Under the pieces are notes generated by a model. The model did no database searches. It saw only the letters and a list, made by a program, of their open reading frames with translations, and had not been told where the DNA came from. Shown in pieces: positions 12,701 to 23,824 of a stretch of DNA of 64,000 bases (positions are counted from its first letter, which is position 1; the number at the start of each line of letters is the position of its first letter). The stretch lies in assembly GCA_022453515.1 (NCBI GenBank), contig JAJNNY010000045.1, positions 62,001 to 126,000 of the forward strand. Direction: 5' to 3'. A program made the position numbers and the translations under genes. This DNA is from Astrocystis sublimbata. Its lineage: Eukaryota; Ascomycota; Sordariomycetes; Xylariales; Xylariaceae.

Positions 12701-13643
12701 AAGAAACCCGAGATCTTGATAGCAGGTGGGTAGACCCGTCGATAGATGATGCGTGGCGTGTAGCATCGTCGGGTAGACCTGACATTCTAGGCGTCGTCGT
12801 CGATATCATCACATGCATGCAATTGTGGGTATTGACGCGATCTTTCGAGTCACAACTTATCAGGATGAAGAGGAAGTAGAAGCTCTCGATGGTTGCTCTT
12901 CTTCCCGCCAGTTTGGTAATGTTAAAGTTGGCGCCAAGCAGACATGGATTGATTGCACGCACCACTATGCTGACAACGACATGTGATGCTGAAGAAAGAG
13001 CAAAAAACCGCATCCTAGGCTCCCGAGCCATTGGTCAAAACCTACCAATTACACAAAAAGTGGCGTTTTACAGTGGATTTCGCGGCAGTGGCTTGTCTAG
13101 ATCTTGCATTGCTGTTCAGCTGAGCACACCATTGTTCGTTGATGGTTGGTCTATTTCTCTTGGTCATTCCTTCAATTGCTAAGCGAGCCAACGAGATGAG
13201 CCCGACGATGTTGGTTGTGAGATAAGTGGTGTGGTCGTGTAGTAGTGAAGATGGGCTTCCATCGAAGATCGATCTATCTGTCAAAGGGAGGCTGTGCGCG
13301 CATTAGGAAGTCTAGATTATCGGTTCTGAATAGTCCTAAACGTGAGCAAATAAGATGCCGCGGACTACTATTCGGTTCGACGAGGTCAGCTAATTACTCT
13401 AGTTTCCGACGATAGGCCCTTCTCGTGCATGGCAATCCTGGGAAGCATGGCCATTCCCAACACAGTATGGGAAATTGCGGTCACGATAGTAACAAATGCA
13501 AATACTAAGGCATCACATTGTTGGAAAATGCATACGCTCCTAGTCCCAATGAGTATAAGGCAACCGACCCCATGGTTCGATAGGGAGACGAGATATCACA
13601 GACCGCTATACATAGTACCGCCTGGTTGGTACAAGAATTGCAG
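9784..13643. other. Gene-poor 3.9-kb stretch
   Basis: I see no supported gene. Short CA repeats occur at about 10,500 and 10,788-10,800, a GGAT repeat at about 11,598 and a GGCA repeat at about 12,485. Many short direct repeats of the CTAG/GACGAG type make the composition uneven. With 2.7-9.5 kb it forms one of the two emptiest parts of the window. Confidence 0.45.
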
Positions 13644-14681
13644 CTAATCCTCCTCGCTACTTTCGGACTCGGACTCGTCCTCTTCCTGCGTGATGTACGG
13701 AACAAACCGGAAATCCAGAAAGCTGACATGGCCGCTCTCGACCTCGACCATGAACTGCAGACTCAGCACGCCCTGGCCATCGCCTCGGAAGCTGACCTTG
13801 CTCGCGATGCGCATGGCCTCGCTCGCCGACTTGATCAAATCAAACTTGTAGCTCTGGGCCCAGGGCCGGTGTAACGTGAATGTCTCTAACAACTCTCTTC
13901 CATTGGAGAAATCGACGCTCGCGCTGCCGGCAGCCCCACCACTCGTGAGCTTCAAATACGGCGCGCTCTCCAGTGCTGAGATGGTGATTCGTGCGGGCGA
14001 CATGGGCGCGAGCTCGGAGAGGCTGTCGAGCAGCCAACGCGCCTGCATGATAATCTTGAAATCTAGATCGGCCCGATCAAAAGGGATGTCGTCTGGAGAA
14101 TCAGGCGTGTACGTGACGATGTTACAGGTCGTGTTCACGTCCGACTCCTCTAGTAGGACACTGAGCGGCGATCCCTCTTCGTTGTAGATGAGACAGCAGG
14201 TGCCAGGCATGCCGAGAGTCTGATGGCTGAAGGCATCCGGGCGGTAGTTGCGTAGGTTGCTGCGATATGAATCTGCCTCGGTCTTGGCTGCGCGAGCTGC
14301 GGCGTCGGTAGCGCCGAAGATCTGTAGAGCTTCTAACAGGGCGGGGAAATTCAGTTGAAACCGAGGTGTTGTCTTGGCCTTCTCTGGCCAGTTGAGGGTA
14401 TACGTTGTGAACAACGTCTTGTCTAGAAATGCCACACCTGTGCTGGGTTGTTAGCATGTCTGATACGGGGAAATACGTCAGTATCGGAGTACAGTCGCAT
14501 GCGTACCCTGCATAACGCGGGAATAGTCCACCGCAAAGCGGATGCCATCGTGGGTCAACTGGACATCGACTTTGGGCGCGAAACTGATACACTTGAGTAG
14601 TTGGTAGATTCTTTTGGTCGAGCTCGCGACAGCTCGGAAGAGAGGTTGCTGTGGCGGAGCGGACCTAGCCGGAGACGCCAT
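13644..14681 (-). CDS. RAD1: Checkpoint clamp subunit Rad1 (9-1-1 complex)
   Basis: Two exons, 14681-14507 and 14437-13644, joined across a 69-bp intron (donor GTACGC, acceptor CACAG), give 322 aa. The N-terminal half carries the Rad1 pattern ISFAPKVDVQLTHDGIRFAVD followed, over the splice, by MQGVAFLDKTLF. The second half has the PCNA-like fold signature around LDFKIIMQARWLLDSLSEL and ends in an acidic Glu/Ser/Asp tail. Rad1 forms the PCNA-like heterotrimer with Rad9 and Hus1, which marks DNA damage for ATR/Mec1 signalling in the nucleus. The start at MASPARS gives a short N-terminus typical of fungal Rad1. Length and motifs fit the family, and nothing looks broken. It is the first of a compact block of conserved genes. 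Confidence 0.9.
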
Positions 14682-14918
14682 GGTGTATTGATATGTACGA
14701 CTATTATGTCGCGAGGTCGTAGGGGACGTAGGAAATTCGCAGAGTTCGAGAAGGCAGTCAAGATGGTGCCTGGTCACACTCAAAAACACAGAAGATGGAT
14801 GTAGTTAGGTAATAATCAAGGCAAAGGCAGACCTCAATTCATCTATGATACACGGGGACGTCTTCTTCGGTCCACCAGAGGTACTTTTGGGGGTATCGTA
14901 TGCTTTTCTCTTCTTCTT

Positions 14919-15291
14919 CTAAACGTAGACTCCGACCGCGCAAAACATGTAGACCGTTCCGAAGCTGCCGAATGGTTAGGACTGGGTTAAATGGCCGTGT
15001 AGTGGAAGAGTTGAAGACGCACGCTATGGCTAGTCCGGCGGGGACACCGTAGACGGGAAGGTTGACGAGCGATCGATCTACACGAGAGCTGTGGTCAGTG
15101 TCGCTGCGCCCGAGAGACAGGAGTGAGCTCTTTGGGAAATGGGGTTACATACTGAAGGCGTATGCGCCGGTGACGGAGAGACCGATGAGCAGTAGAGTGA
15201 AGCCGACGAGGAACTGGTTTCCCTTGCCGATGGCGGGTTGGAACGGGCTGGCTGAAGCAGAGTGCCACAGCTCATGCAACGAGGAATCCAT
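14919..15291 (-). CDS. OST5: Oligosaccharyltransferase subunit Ost5
   Basis: Three exons (15291-15153, 15077-15023, 14964-14919) give only 79 aa; the gene is too small to show as one frame. Introns are 75 bp (donor GTATGT) and 58 bp (donor GTGCGT, branch CCTAACC, acceptor CGGCAG). The product starts MDSSLHELWHSAS and has two hydrophobic helices, one around FLVGFTLLLIGLSVTG and one around YMFCAVGVYV. The family-typical C-terminus VGVYV is decisive. Ost5 (TMEM258 in animals) is a small membrane subunit of the endoplasmic-reticulum complex that transfers the lipid-linked glycan to Asn. It is transcribed away from GCN5 across about 650 bp. Confidence 0.9.
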
Positions 15292-15937
15292 GGACGATGA
15301 CGGCGACTCTGTGGTTGACAGCTCGAGACGAGGTTGTGTGTGCTGTCGGTAGTGCTGGTAGCGATAGGAGCCGAGAATGGATTGGTTGAAGCTCGACGGG
15401 GTCTGAACGGGATGGGTGCGATCAGTCAGTTTCCAATTGAAGCTCGACAGCTTAGCATCTTCGGTACGGACAGCTTTTTGGCAACGGTGGCCCGTCCAGG
15501 TACATGCAGCACAAGGGTGCAGGTGCTCGGGTGCTGTCCCCCGTAACAGACCCGTAAGGCTTAATGTGCTGGGGCTTCTGATACAGTGCCTGCCGACCTG
15601 CCTGTACTGTACTCGTAGGTACGTTACTCTAGCGCATCGCTACTGCCACCTCCATGTACTCTCGCCAGCCAATCAGACCTTGAGAAGCTGAGCAATTCAA
15701 TCCACACGTACAGGACAGGCCCCATACCGTGCCGGTCAGCTTGCATAATCCGATCTACATACTGTACACCTGTGCCATTCTGCGGAGACTCTGAGGCGCA
15801 AAGGCGCTTGGCGCGCTTCATCCATCGTTAACTGTACATCGTCGACTGCAGCCCACGCATGCCCACCGTCGCCCACGTTCGCGGCGAACATCCCGTATCG
15901 CCATTGCGCCTTCGTTATCGCCATCGTTGTCGCCATC
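15292..15937. promoter_or_regulatory. Shared divergent promoter of OST5 and GCN5
   Basis: The 646-bp gap between the OST5 start (minus) and the GCN5 start (plus) holds no gene. It is the only room for both promoters. I see no clear TATA box, and no individual regulatory site can be assigned with confidence. Confidence 0.5.
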
Positions 15938-17431
15938 ATGGCATTCATCAAAGACGAGAGTAAGTCTGGCATTACTTATTGCACCAACCGCAATGCGCCC
16001 AACGTCACTGACTAACATGGTCCTACAACAGATGTTAAGCGCAAGGCCAGTGAGGAGCCCTCCTCGCCAAACGCATCGAAGCGCCCCAAACACAATGATG
16101 AAGCGCCCGAGCTCGACAAGAAGGCTATGAAACCCATACCCTTCCCCGAAAAGGTGCGTTTGTGCAGTTTCTATTAATACCAACCATCGCATCATCCAGC
16201 GTATCCAGGAGCGCATTGTCCGTCGACTTAAGCTTAAATAAAATACGGACAACGGCGCAAATGATATGCGATATGCGCCCCGCGGGCGGACGAGCTGCAC
16301 CGTGAGAGTATATGTCCCGGTTGCACAACACAACACAACCTAGACAACTTACCCACTAACAAACACCTTTTTGCCACCTAGCCCGCCGTCATCGAAGAGC
16401 GCACCGGCGAGATCGAGTTCCGCGTAGTCAACAACGACAACGAGCGCGAGTCGCTGATCATCCTGACCGGTCTCAAATGCATCTTCCAGAAACAGCTCCC
16501 CAAGATGCCCAAGGACTACATCGCACGCCTCGTCTACGACCGCACGCACTTGTCCATAGCCATCGTCAAGAAGCCGCTCGAGGTCGTCGGCGGCATCACC
16601 TACCGGCCCTTCAAGGGGCGACAGTTCGCCGAGATCGTCTTCTGCGCCATCAGTTCCGACCAGCAGGTGAAAGGCTACGGCGCGCACCTCATGTCGCATC
16701 TCAAGGACTACGTAAAAGCTACCAGCGACGTCATGCACTTCCTCACCTACGCCGACAACTACGCCATCGGATACTTCAAGAAACAGGGCTTCACCAAGGA
16801 GATCACGCTACCGAGGTCGGTGTGGATGGGGTACATCAAGGACTACGAGGGAGGTACCATCATGCAGTGCTCGATGCTGCCGCGCGTGCGCTATCTCGAG
16901 ATGGGTCGCATGCTACTTAAGCAGAAGGAGTGCGTCCATGCCAAGATACGCGCCTTCTCCAAGTCCCACGTCGTGCACCAGCCGCCCAAGCAATGGAAGA
17001 GCGGCGGCGTCTCCTCCATCGACCCCCTGTCCATCGACGCCATCCGCGAGTCCGGCTGGTCGCCCGACATGGACGAGCTGGCGCGCCAGCCGCGCCACGG
17101 CCCCAACTACAACCAGCTGCTACACCTGCTCAACGACATGCAGAACCACCAGTCGGCCTGGCCCTTCCTGAACCCCGTCAACAAGGACGACGTGGCCGAC
17201 TACTACGAGGTCATCAAGGAGCCCATGGACCTGTCCACCATGGAAACCAAGCTCGAGGCCGATCAGTACACGACGCCTGAGGAGTTCATCCGCGACGCCC
17301 GCCTCATCTTCGACAACTGCCGCAAGTACAACAACGAGAGCACCCCCTACGCTAAGTCGGCCAACAAGCTCGAGAAGTACATGTGGAACCAGATCAAGGC
17401 CATCCCCGAGTGGTCCCACCTCGAGCCCTAG
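15938..17431 (+). CDS. GCN5: Histone acetyltransferase Gcn5
   Basis: Three exons: 15938-15959, 16032-16153 and 16382-17431 (397 aa). The introns are 72 and 228 bp. The short first exon encodes MAFIKDE. Exon 2 gives a basic, Ser/Pro-rich leader ([16 protein letters not shown]). The GNAT domain follows, with the general base Glu at about residue 132 (FAEIVFCAI) and the acetyl-CoA loop QVKGYG at about 143-148. The C-terminal bromodomain covers about 290-395 ([21 protein letters not shown], then [15 protein letters not shown]). Gcn5 acetylates histone H3 tails in SAGA/ADA. The natural C-terminus [10 protein letters not shown] is reached at the TAG. The same frame stays open for another 114 codons after this stop (separate entry). 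Confidence 0.95.
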
Positions 17432-17773
17432 AAGGGCGAGGTGGTCGCGAGGGGCATGATATCCATCAGAAAGGAAGCGGTGCCGGCGCAGACACAGGCA
17501 CCAGAGTTAGTGGCACAGACGAAGCCGAATCCAAATTCGAAGGAAGAGAGGGAAAAGGAGTCGAAGAGGGAGAAGGGGAAGGAAAAGGAGACGCAGAAGA
17601 AGAAAACTAAGAGAACTTACAGCAAGAGAAGGCCGGGTCGAAAGCAGGAAGAGGGCAAAAGAAAGAAGCAGAAGAGGAATGATGACGAGTCCACCGCTGC
17701 TGCTCCCACTGCCGTCGCGCCAGCACGACCCCAGCAAGCACATGCGTCGAAGACCCTGGGAGACGCGAACTAA
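17432..17773 (+). other. In-frame Lys/Glu-rich extension beyond the GCN5 stop
   Basis: Directly after the GCN5 TAG (17429-17431), the same frame runs 114 codons to TAA at 17771-17773. It encodes a highly charged Lys/Glu/Arg tail (REKESKREKGKEKETQKKK is typical) followed by an Ala/Pro stretch. Known Gcn5 proteins end at the WSHLE position, so this is probably purine-rich 3' UTR that happens to be open. Stop-codon readthrough would add a strongly basic tail. The context after TAG (A) is not a strong readthrough signal. Confidence 0.35.
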
Positions 17774-19381
17774 GCGGTGTATTTGCCCCTTGCGTTGCGC
17801 CTCATCGGTGCATCACTCTTCTTCTTTCTATCTATCCACGGATTTCCCTACCCTTCCATCCCATGATTATTGTTATTCAACGCGGAGGAATCTCAAGCAT
17901 ATCCTGAGGTGAGGAAAGGGAAAAAGAAGGGGAAGGGGAAGGGAAGGGTCAAAGATACCGAAAGCGAAGGAACGTCTGTCTGCCAATATTTTCCAACATT
18001 TTCCAACAAACCACCAACAACAACAGCTGGAGCATGTTATCGATCTGCCTTTGACACATCTATCTCGAACCGCGTCGAACTTCATCCCTCCCTCCCTCTT
18101 CCTCCTTCTCATCATCCAATCAATGCCTTCCTTGATGGGCAGCGCAACTCCGTTTCTTTTCTTCTTCCTTTCTCATTCCATTATCATCAGCAAAGCATGC
18201 ATAGCCAAGGCGTTTGGACGGATTTTATTTATTTATTTATGTATTTATTTTTTTCCCTGTTGCGGGAGAGCCGCCGGGTTTGGTTTGGTGGGGTCATTTT
18301 GTTTTGTTTCGTTCATGTCCATTTGGCATGGATCAATGATGATTGATCGTGATCATGGTTCGTTGGTTGGTTGGTTGGCCATGTCATTTTTTTTTTACAG
18401 CAAAGTAAAGCAGAGCAGAGCCAGGAACGAGCAGCCTGCTTGCTATGTTTGCAAGCTTCCCTCAGGCTGATGAGGGCTTGTCAGTTTCAACGTTGGTCAT
18501 TCATCTACATACCTGACTTATATTAGCGGGACAAGTGGTATCGAGAATTAGGGGTAACTAGCATGAGCTCATTTTTTGCCAGGCAAAACAAAGGAAAAGC
18601 AAGCATAGTCACATATACAAAATATATATTCTGTATACATTGTCGTATTACATATATATTGCCTGAAGTTAGTGTGTCATTCAGCCCGTGACTTGGACAA
18701 CATTATGAGTAAGTTGTCATTGCGTACATATATATATATCCATGTCTCAACTAGGCAGCAACCAAAAGAGGCTTACGATACGAGCACACATGGGCATTTA
18801 TTTACCCGTGGTCATTGTTAACAATTTCTGTATTGGTATTTTATCTGATTTATCAGAACGCTTCGCGTATAAAAAACAAACTAAGCCATATCCCTAATAG
18901 TGCGCTAACCAGATAATGTTTATTGTGTTTGTCTGCCCCTCTATTGTGCCTGGACGAGAGATGGAAGACTTGAAAGCATGGAAACAACCTGATTGCCCTC
19001 TCCATTACAAGGTATGAGGGAAGTGATGGGGCGGTATGATTCATGAAGTCGTTAAAGAAATGTAGCGTGTATCAGGCATTAGTAGCATGGTGGCAGATAT
19101 GGGTGACAAGTGCATGAATGCGGATAAATCGAAATGAAAAGCTCAGGCGTAAATTGATATGCAAATGCTCCCTTTGAGCCAGCAAAGACCGAGCTAAAGA
19201 TGCCATGTTAAATTGCCGTTGTCGCGACTTCTCTTGCACTGGAGATCAAATCGGAATTGTCGGATGGACTTCCCAGGTAGCAAGCAGGCTGCGCTGCAGC
19301 TGCACTCGCACTTCTGTGGCACCTGTACGGCTGTCCTCGCACTCAGGTAACCCAATACCAGAGAACGTTGATCGCGTGAGA
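17774..19381. other. Intergenic: GCN5 3' flank and AT-rich spacer
   Basis: No gene is supported. The left part is pyrimidine-rich with TTTATTTATTTATGTATTT at about 18,225-18,250 and a GGTT repeat near 18,362, as expected for 3' UTR and terminator DNA. Around 18,610-18,745 lie several TATATA stretches. The remainder shows only short frames. Confidence 0.5.
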
Positions 19382-20524
19382 TTAATTCAATTCGCGTCGG
19401 ATCGTCGGCACCGTTGGCATGGGCATGGAGGGGGTCCGTGGGGGCCCGTATCTCGTCGGCCCATACTCGAGCTCTGCGGCCGGGCGAATGAACTCTCTAA
19501 GCCACTGCAGTATTCCGTCCCATTGGCCGGCCCTAGCGGCATCCAGCATGTTCGGGGGGAGCTGCAGCTGGTCCAGGTCCATGGATGCGCCACTGTCATA
19601 GGCGCTCTTCAGCAACTGCTCCAACTCCTGGTGGTAGCGTTGCGCGGCCTCCCCGGTGTCGTCGTGTTCTGCGGCCTGGGCCAAGAGGAGTCGATTCAGG
19701 GAGTAGCCAATGCTACTGGACAGTACATTGTCAGTCTCCTCTTCCTCTGATGCATCCATGGCCTCGTCTCCGGTGTCATTTTCTTCTATTATTTCTTCCT
19801 CTTCCTCCAGGATCAGCTCTTCGTGTTCCACCTCGTCCCTTTCTATTAGTTCTCCGTCGTCCTCTTCTTCTTCTTCTTCCACCTCCACCTCCAGCTCCAG
19901 CTCCTCCTCTTCCTCCTCCTGTTCATGTTCCGCTACAATTTCCTGGGCGATTCTGACATGCTCTACCTCGACAGGTCTGTCCTCGGGCTCGACGTATGGC
20001 ACTATACCATCTGATGCGGTATCTTGGATGGCAATGCCCGAGTCGCGTTCGAAGCGCTCCTTGGCCCACTTGGTGCCCTCCCATTTTGTCAGGTCTGCGA
20101 TTTCCCAATGGGTCAGGCGCAAAGCGTCAAAAGCGCGAAAAAGGCGGCGATGCCATTGCCAGCGACTCAGACGTATGCGGTGTATGGAGTGGCAGTAATC
20201 TAGGCCCGGGTACTTGGCTTCTTGGGTGTCGAGGTGACCGTAGAATGACTGGACCTCCTGACGGACCTCGAGAATGAGGTATCGATGGAGTAGGGCATGG
20301 AAGTTCTGCGGGTCATTATGCCGCGGGTTCGGAAACATGGCCTCGTAAACGAGATCCGTGACCGGACGACCCCTCATCTCGGCGGTGTGTCCGAGACTGG
20401 GACTGCGATGGAGGTGGAAAGGTGTCCGGCAACAGCGCACTGTAGGACGAAGAATCAATCCGTGTGTGTGCCGTGATCGGTCAGCAGGTATTCGCTCGCG
20501 GAGTGTAGTCGGATCAGCGGGCAC
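19382..20524 (-). CDS. Hypothetical protein with a long acidic Glu-rich tract
   Basis: A single frame of 380 codons. An internal ATG at 20377 (MRGRPVTDLVYEAMF, residue 50) is the more convincing start because the preceding 49 residues look non-conserved. Residues about 55-160 look folded and rich in aromatic and basic residues (RYLILEVRQEV, then SRWQWHRRLFRAFDALRLTHWEIADL). Residues about 205-275 are almost entirely Glu/Asp with Val/Leu. The C-terminal third again looks helical (YHQELEQLLKSAYDSG) and ends in a Pro-rich tail. There is no membrane segment or signal peptide. I do not recognise a named family. The acidic tract suggests contact with basic partners such as histones or ribosomal proteins, but that is inference from composition only. 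Confidence 0.7.
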   Translation of the reverse strand: MPADPTTLRERIPADRSRHTHGLILRPTVRCCRTPFHLHRSPSLGHTAEMRGRPVTDLVYEAMFPNPRHNDPQNFHALLHRYLILEVRQEVQSFYGHLDTQEAKYPGLDYCHSIHRIRLSRWQWHRRLFRAFDALRLTHWEIADLTKWEGTKWAKERFERDSGIAIQDTASDGIVPYVEPEDRPVEVEHVRIAQEIVAEHEQEEEEEELELEVEVEEEEEEDDGELIERDEVEHEELILEEEEEIIEENDTGDEAMDASEEEETDNVLSSSIGYSLNRLLLAQAAEHDDTGEAAQRYHQELEQLLKSAYDSGASMDLDQLQLPPNMLDAARAGQWDGILQWLREFIRPAAELEYGPTRYGPPRTPSMPMPTVPTIRRELN

Positions 20525-22756
20525 AGTCGTGGCAGAGGAAGGTGTGCTCGATGTGTGCGTCGGAAAACCGGTGGTAGAGCAAGGGATTGAACGAGTGGTA
20601 GTGGTGGTGGTAGTGGTGGCTGGCTGCTAGCACGACTATGTTTCAATTGCGCACAACAGCGAGGTGCCACGGAAGGGATATCGACTGCACAGCGAGGTGG
20701 AACCGACAGGTGATAGCTGGAGGTCTTGTCGTCGGCGTTGCTCGCTACATGAAGCGCCGTCGAGGAAGGAAAGGAAGGCAAAGGAGGGCTCGAAAACGAA
20801 GGGAAGAGAAGGGAAGGCTAGGTAGGTGGGGGTGTCGAGGTTGGCGAGGTTGGATGAGTTGGTCGGGGTGAGTTGTTCAGGTTGTACAGGTGGTAATACA
20901 GGTAGAAGGCGAGGAAGGCTCTTGCAGCGAGCGGTCGGTGGAGGGGGCCAGAACGGACATCAGATGGAGATCAGATGGGATCGACGGCCACTTTTTTAGA
21001 CCGTCTGGGCACATTCGGTGCAGCCGGCACAGTCAAGACAGTTTCTGGCAGGAGATAGACAGGAACAATCGGGCTGGACCCCTGGGGGCACCTTCGTTCG
21101 CGCTACGAGAAGGTCCCGCACCCAGATGTGCACGTACTAGTCCCAACGCGGTAACTAGGTACTGGGTAATCAGTTTTTCCAGCCCGAATGCGCTACGCTT
21201 AGGTAAGCTCAAGGCCTTCGCTGTCAGCAACCAGGCAGGCCAAAGCTATTTTTGGTTCACATTTATCACCACATCCATATCTCAAATCTAGCCCGCAATA
21301 GATAATATCACATATCTCACCCCAAGTTAGCTCAAAGTATATGTGTATCGAAAGTTAAGAATTGTCGACTACGCTTTAGACAATGCCAATCTTGAAGCTC
21401 AGTGTCCTCTCGATAATGGACGACATTTCATTCTACTACAGGATTCGTTGGGGCAATTGAACATGTCTGGAACTTCTCACATATATATTTCTAACACTTA
21501 ATCTACCGTTGTTACCATCTTTCGCTACGTAAATCGTTGCGCAATACGTCTTATTCAATTCACTACATCAGTTCCAAATACAATTAGTATTGAAGCATTA
21601 TCACAATATTCTTCGTGCTATTATCAGCATCAACGCTCGTTACTTTAATTACAGCACTCTATACAAAACACTCTTTACCACTAAGTACGAAGCTTGCGAT
21701 CGCTTTAGTAGCTATCTTTACCTCATCACTAGCAAACACGTATATTATTTTTGCTTTGCGATAAATCCGAATGACTTTCCCGTGTCAGCTACACGTACGG
21801 CTAAGCACCTCGGCCTCCGGAGGAAAGAGATCAAACACCTGCCTCATATCTTGAGTCTCCCTGGGAAGCACACTACATTCTGTAAATCGTCAAGGAATAG
21901 AATCACGCTATTTGACCGGCAAGCTATACTTACAAGTATATCGAAGTCCCCCAATTTGGCAATTAACAACAACATCCGACAACAAGACGTAACTACGAAG
22001 GAGCCTCGAAGACACATGTCAATCATTTCTGCTCCCTTCTTCGGCTCTTCGGGTCTGTCGGCTGATTGAGGCTTTTATTACGCTGGCTGCAGAGGAAGTA
22101 AGGAGCTCGAGAAGAATCTGAGGAACAAGTATACGGCCGATGGCATTATTGATCACATCCTACAGTATGGAACAGTAACAGTTGTGGACCAGCAAATGAA
22201 ACATGTATAAATAATACTACACTACGTACGTCGTACCTCAACTTCTCACGATATCCAATTTACCGCCTGACAACCTAAACCTAAACATCAGCGGACGAAA
22301 AGCGATGCGCAAACGATGGACATAGGGAGAGGAGGGCGTCGCACAATAACATGAGACTTATTCCCAGAGCCTGCCTTACATGTACTGTGGTACCCCCCAA
22401 TAAAAGAAGTATATTCTGTTAATACCCCCGAGTATTAACAGCGACGTCGTTTTTACCTCCGTGGCTGGTTTTCCCAACGAGTATATCAATGTTTCTTTGC
22501 GTAGAAAACGGTACCTAATGGAGTCGGCCTTTATTCAACCCATACCAGTACCTAGGTATAGTTGCATTGTGTTCTACCTGGGTACTTACTTATGCGACCT
22601 CTACAAAGACTAACACTGTTGGACCTTTGCATTTCGATTCATCGAGGCTCCAGCGGCATCTTCATTCTAATATCTTTGTGTTTCTCACTTCCAGCCCTTG
22701 CAGACGATAAAGTACTAGCACCAGAGACGAAGCTGTATCATTAGGTGGTTATAGCC
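20525..22756. other. Intergenic 2.2 kb; right half AT-rich
   Basis: The left part (20.5-21.3 kb) is GC-rich upstream DNA of the acidic-protein gene. From about 21.3 to 22.3 kb the sequence turns AT-rich, with an isolated 159-codon frame at 21590-22069 that matches nothing I know and may be chance or decayed repeat DNA. A perfect 10-bp inverted repeat sits at 22416-22441 (separate entry). Confidence 0.4.
22416..22441. promoter_or_regulatory. Perfect inverted repeat upstream of the SDR cluster
   Basis: The arms CTGTTAATAC and GTATTAACAG are perfectly complementary over 10 bp and are separated by CCCCGA. The site lies about 315 bp before the start of the SDR at 22757. A palindrome in this place could bind a dimeric cluster regulator, or it could be a chance hairpin. 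Confidence 0.35.
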
Positions 22757-23824
22757 ATGTCGTCCTCGGTCATCATCACCGGCGCAAACGGATCACTAGC
22801 TCTGCCCACAGTCGCGCACCTCTTAAGTTCCAAGCCCGAACTTGCATTGATTCTCACAGTTCGAAACGCGACCGAGGCCGATGCCAATACTCAGCGCCTA
22901 CGCCACACAATCTCCAAGTTTCCTAAAGCCCAAGTCTCCATCCATGAAGTTGACCTGGCCAGTCTCGCATCTGTTCATCAGTTTGCGAACCATGTAATCG
23001 AAGGAATCCGCAGTGGAACCTATTCCGCTCCGAATGCTGTCATCTGCACTGCTTACAGTTGGGACCTAGTCGGAGATCACAAATCCACAGTCACGGGCGA
23101 TGGCTACGACAGGACCTTCCAGGTCAACCTCATCGCCCACGCCGCTCTGGTCCTTCGTCTACTCGGGAGCTTCCATCCAGACGGTGGCCGTGTCCTCATG
23201 TTCACCAGCGACGCGCACTGGCCGGGCAAGAACCTCTTCGAAAAGATACCGCCGGCAATTCCTCGGGATCTCAACGAGCTCGTCAAGTCCCAGCCCCTTG
23301 ATGATCGCGCAGGCGATGGCTTTCATCGTTATGCAAACTCGAAGCTGGCGATAATCATGTGGACCTACGCATTGAACAGACATTTGCAGAAGGCTTGTAT
23401 CCCTAATCGTAGACCAACATAGCTTCCCCGCTAATCTATCATCTTCCCGTCGAAGCAGACTCCTGGGTCACCACCTATCGTAGCAATGGCAATGAATCCG
23501 GGCAACCTTGTCGATTCGAGGGCACTTCGCACAAATACCCCTTCTATGATGATTATCCTGCAGCGTTTCCTTTTACAACCCTTCAAGTCTGTCCTTCGAC
23601 TAGCAGACCCGACAATGCGAACATCGACAAATGCTGCAGCTGACCTGGTAGAGCTTGCTACTAATCCAGCCTTAGACCAAGGAGGCTTCTATAGCCTCTT
23701 GAGTAAAACGGAGAGTGCTCCTGATAGTTACAATGAGGAAGTGCAAGAGAAGATTTGGACTCAGACGATGAACTGGGCGGGCATAACTGAACAGAATATA
23801 GGACTGGGTGCCTTGCTTCAGTAA
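22757..23824 (+). CDS. Short-chain dehydrogenase/reductase (retinol-dehydrogenase-like)
   Basis: Starts at ATG 22757 (MSSSVIITGANGSLALP). The Rossmann motif TGANGSL is at residues 8-14 and the catalytic pair in YANSK at about Tyr192 and Lys196, so it is an NAD(P)-dependent SDR. The second exon (23459-23824) has the matching C-terminal part with MNPGNLVDSRAL. The junction is unusual. The canonical donor at 23397 (GTATCC, branch GCTAATC, acceptor CAG at 23458) puts exon 2 out of frame by one base. A GC-AG intron from 23393 keeps the frame and gives 333 aa. Either the intron is a rare GC-AG type or the gene carries a 1-nt frameshift. It belongs to a run of redox genes. Confidence 0.7.

Noticed and set aside
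17870..18346. 158-codon frame downstream of GCN5
   Set aside because: Composition follows the pyrimidine-rich and T-rich DNA. It contains no protein-like pattern and lies in the expected terminator region.
21590..22069. 159-codon plus-strand frame
   Set aside because: It lies in AT-rich DNA, has no recognisable motif and no intron or neighbouring exon evidence. It is more likely chance or repeat remains.
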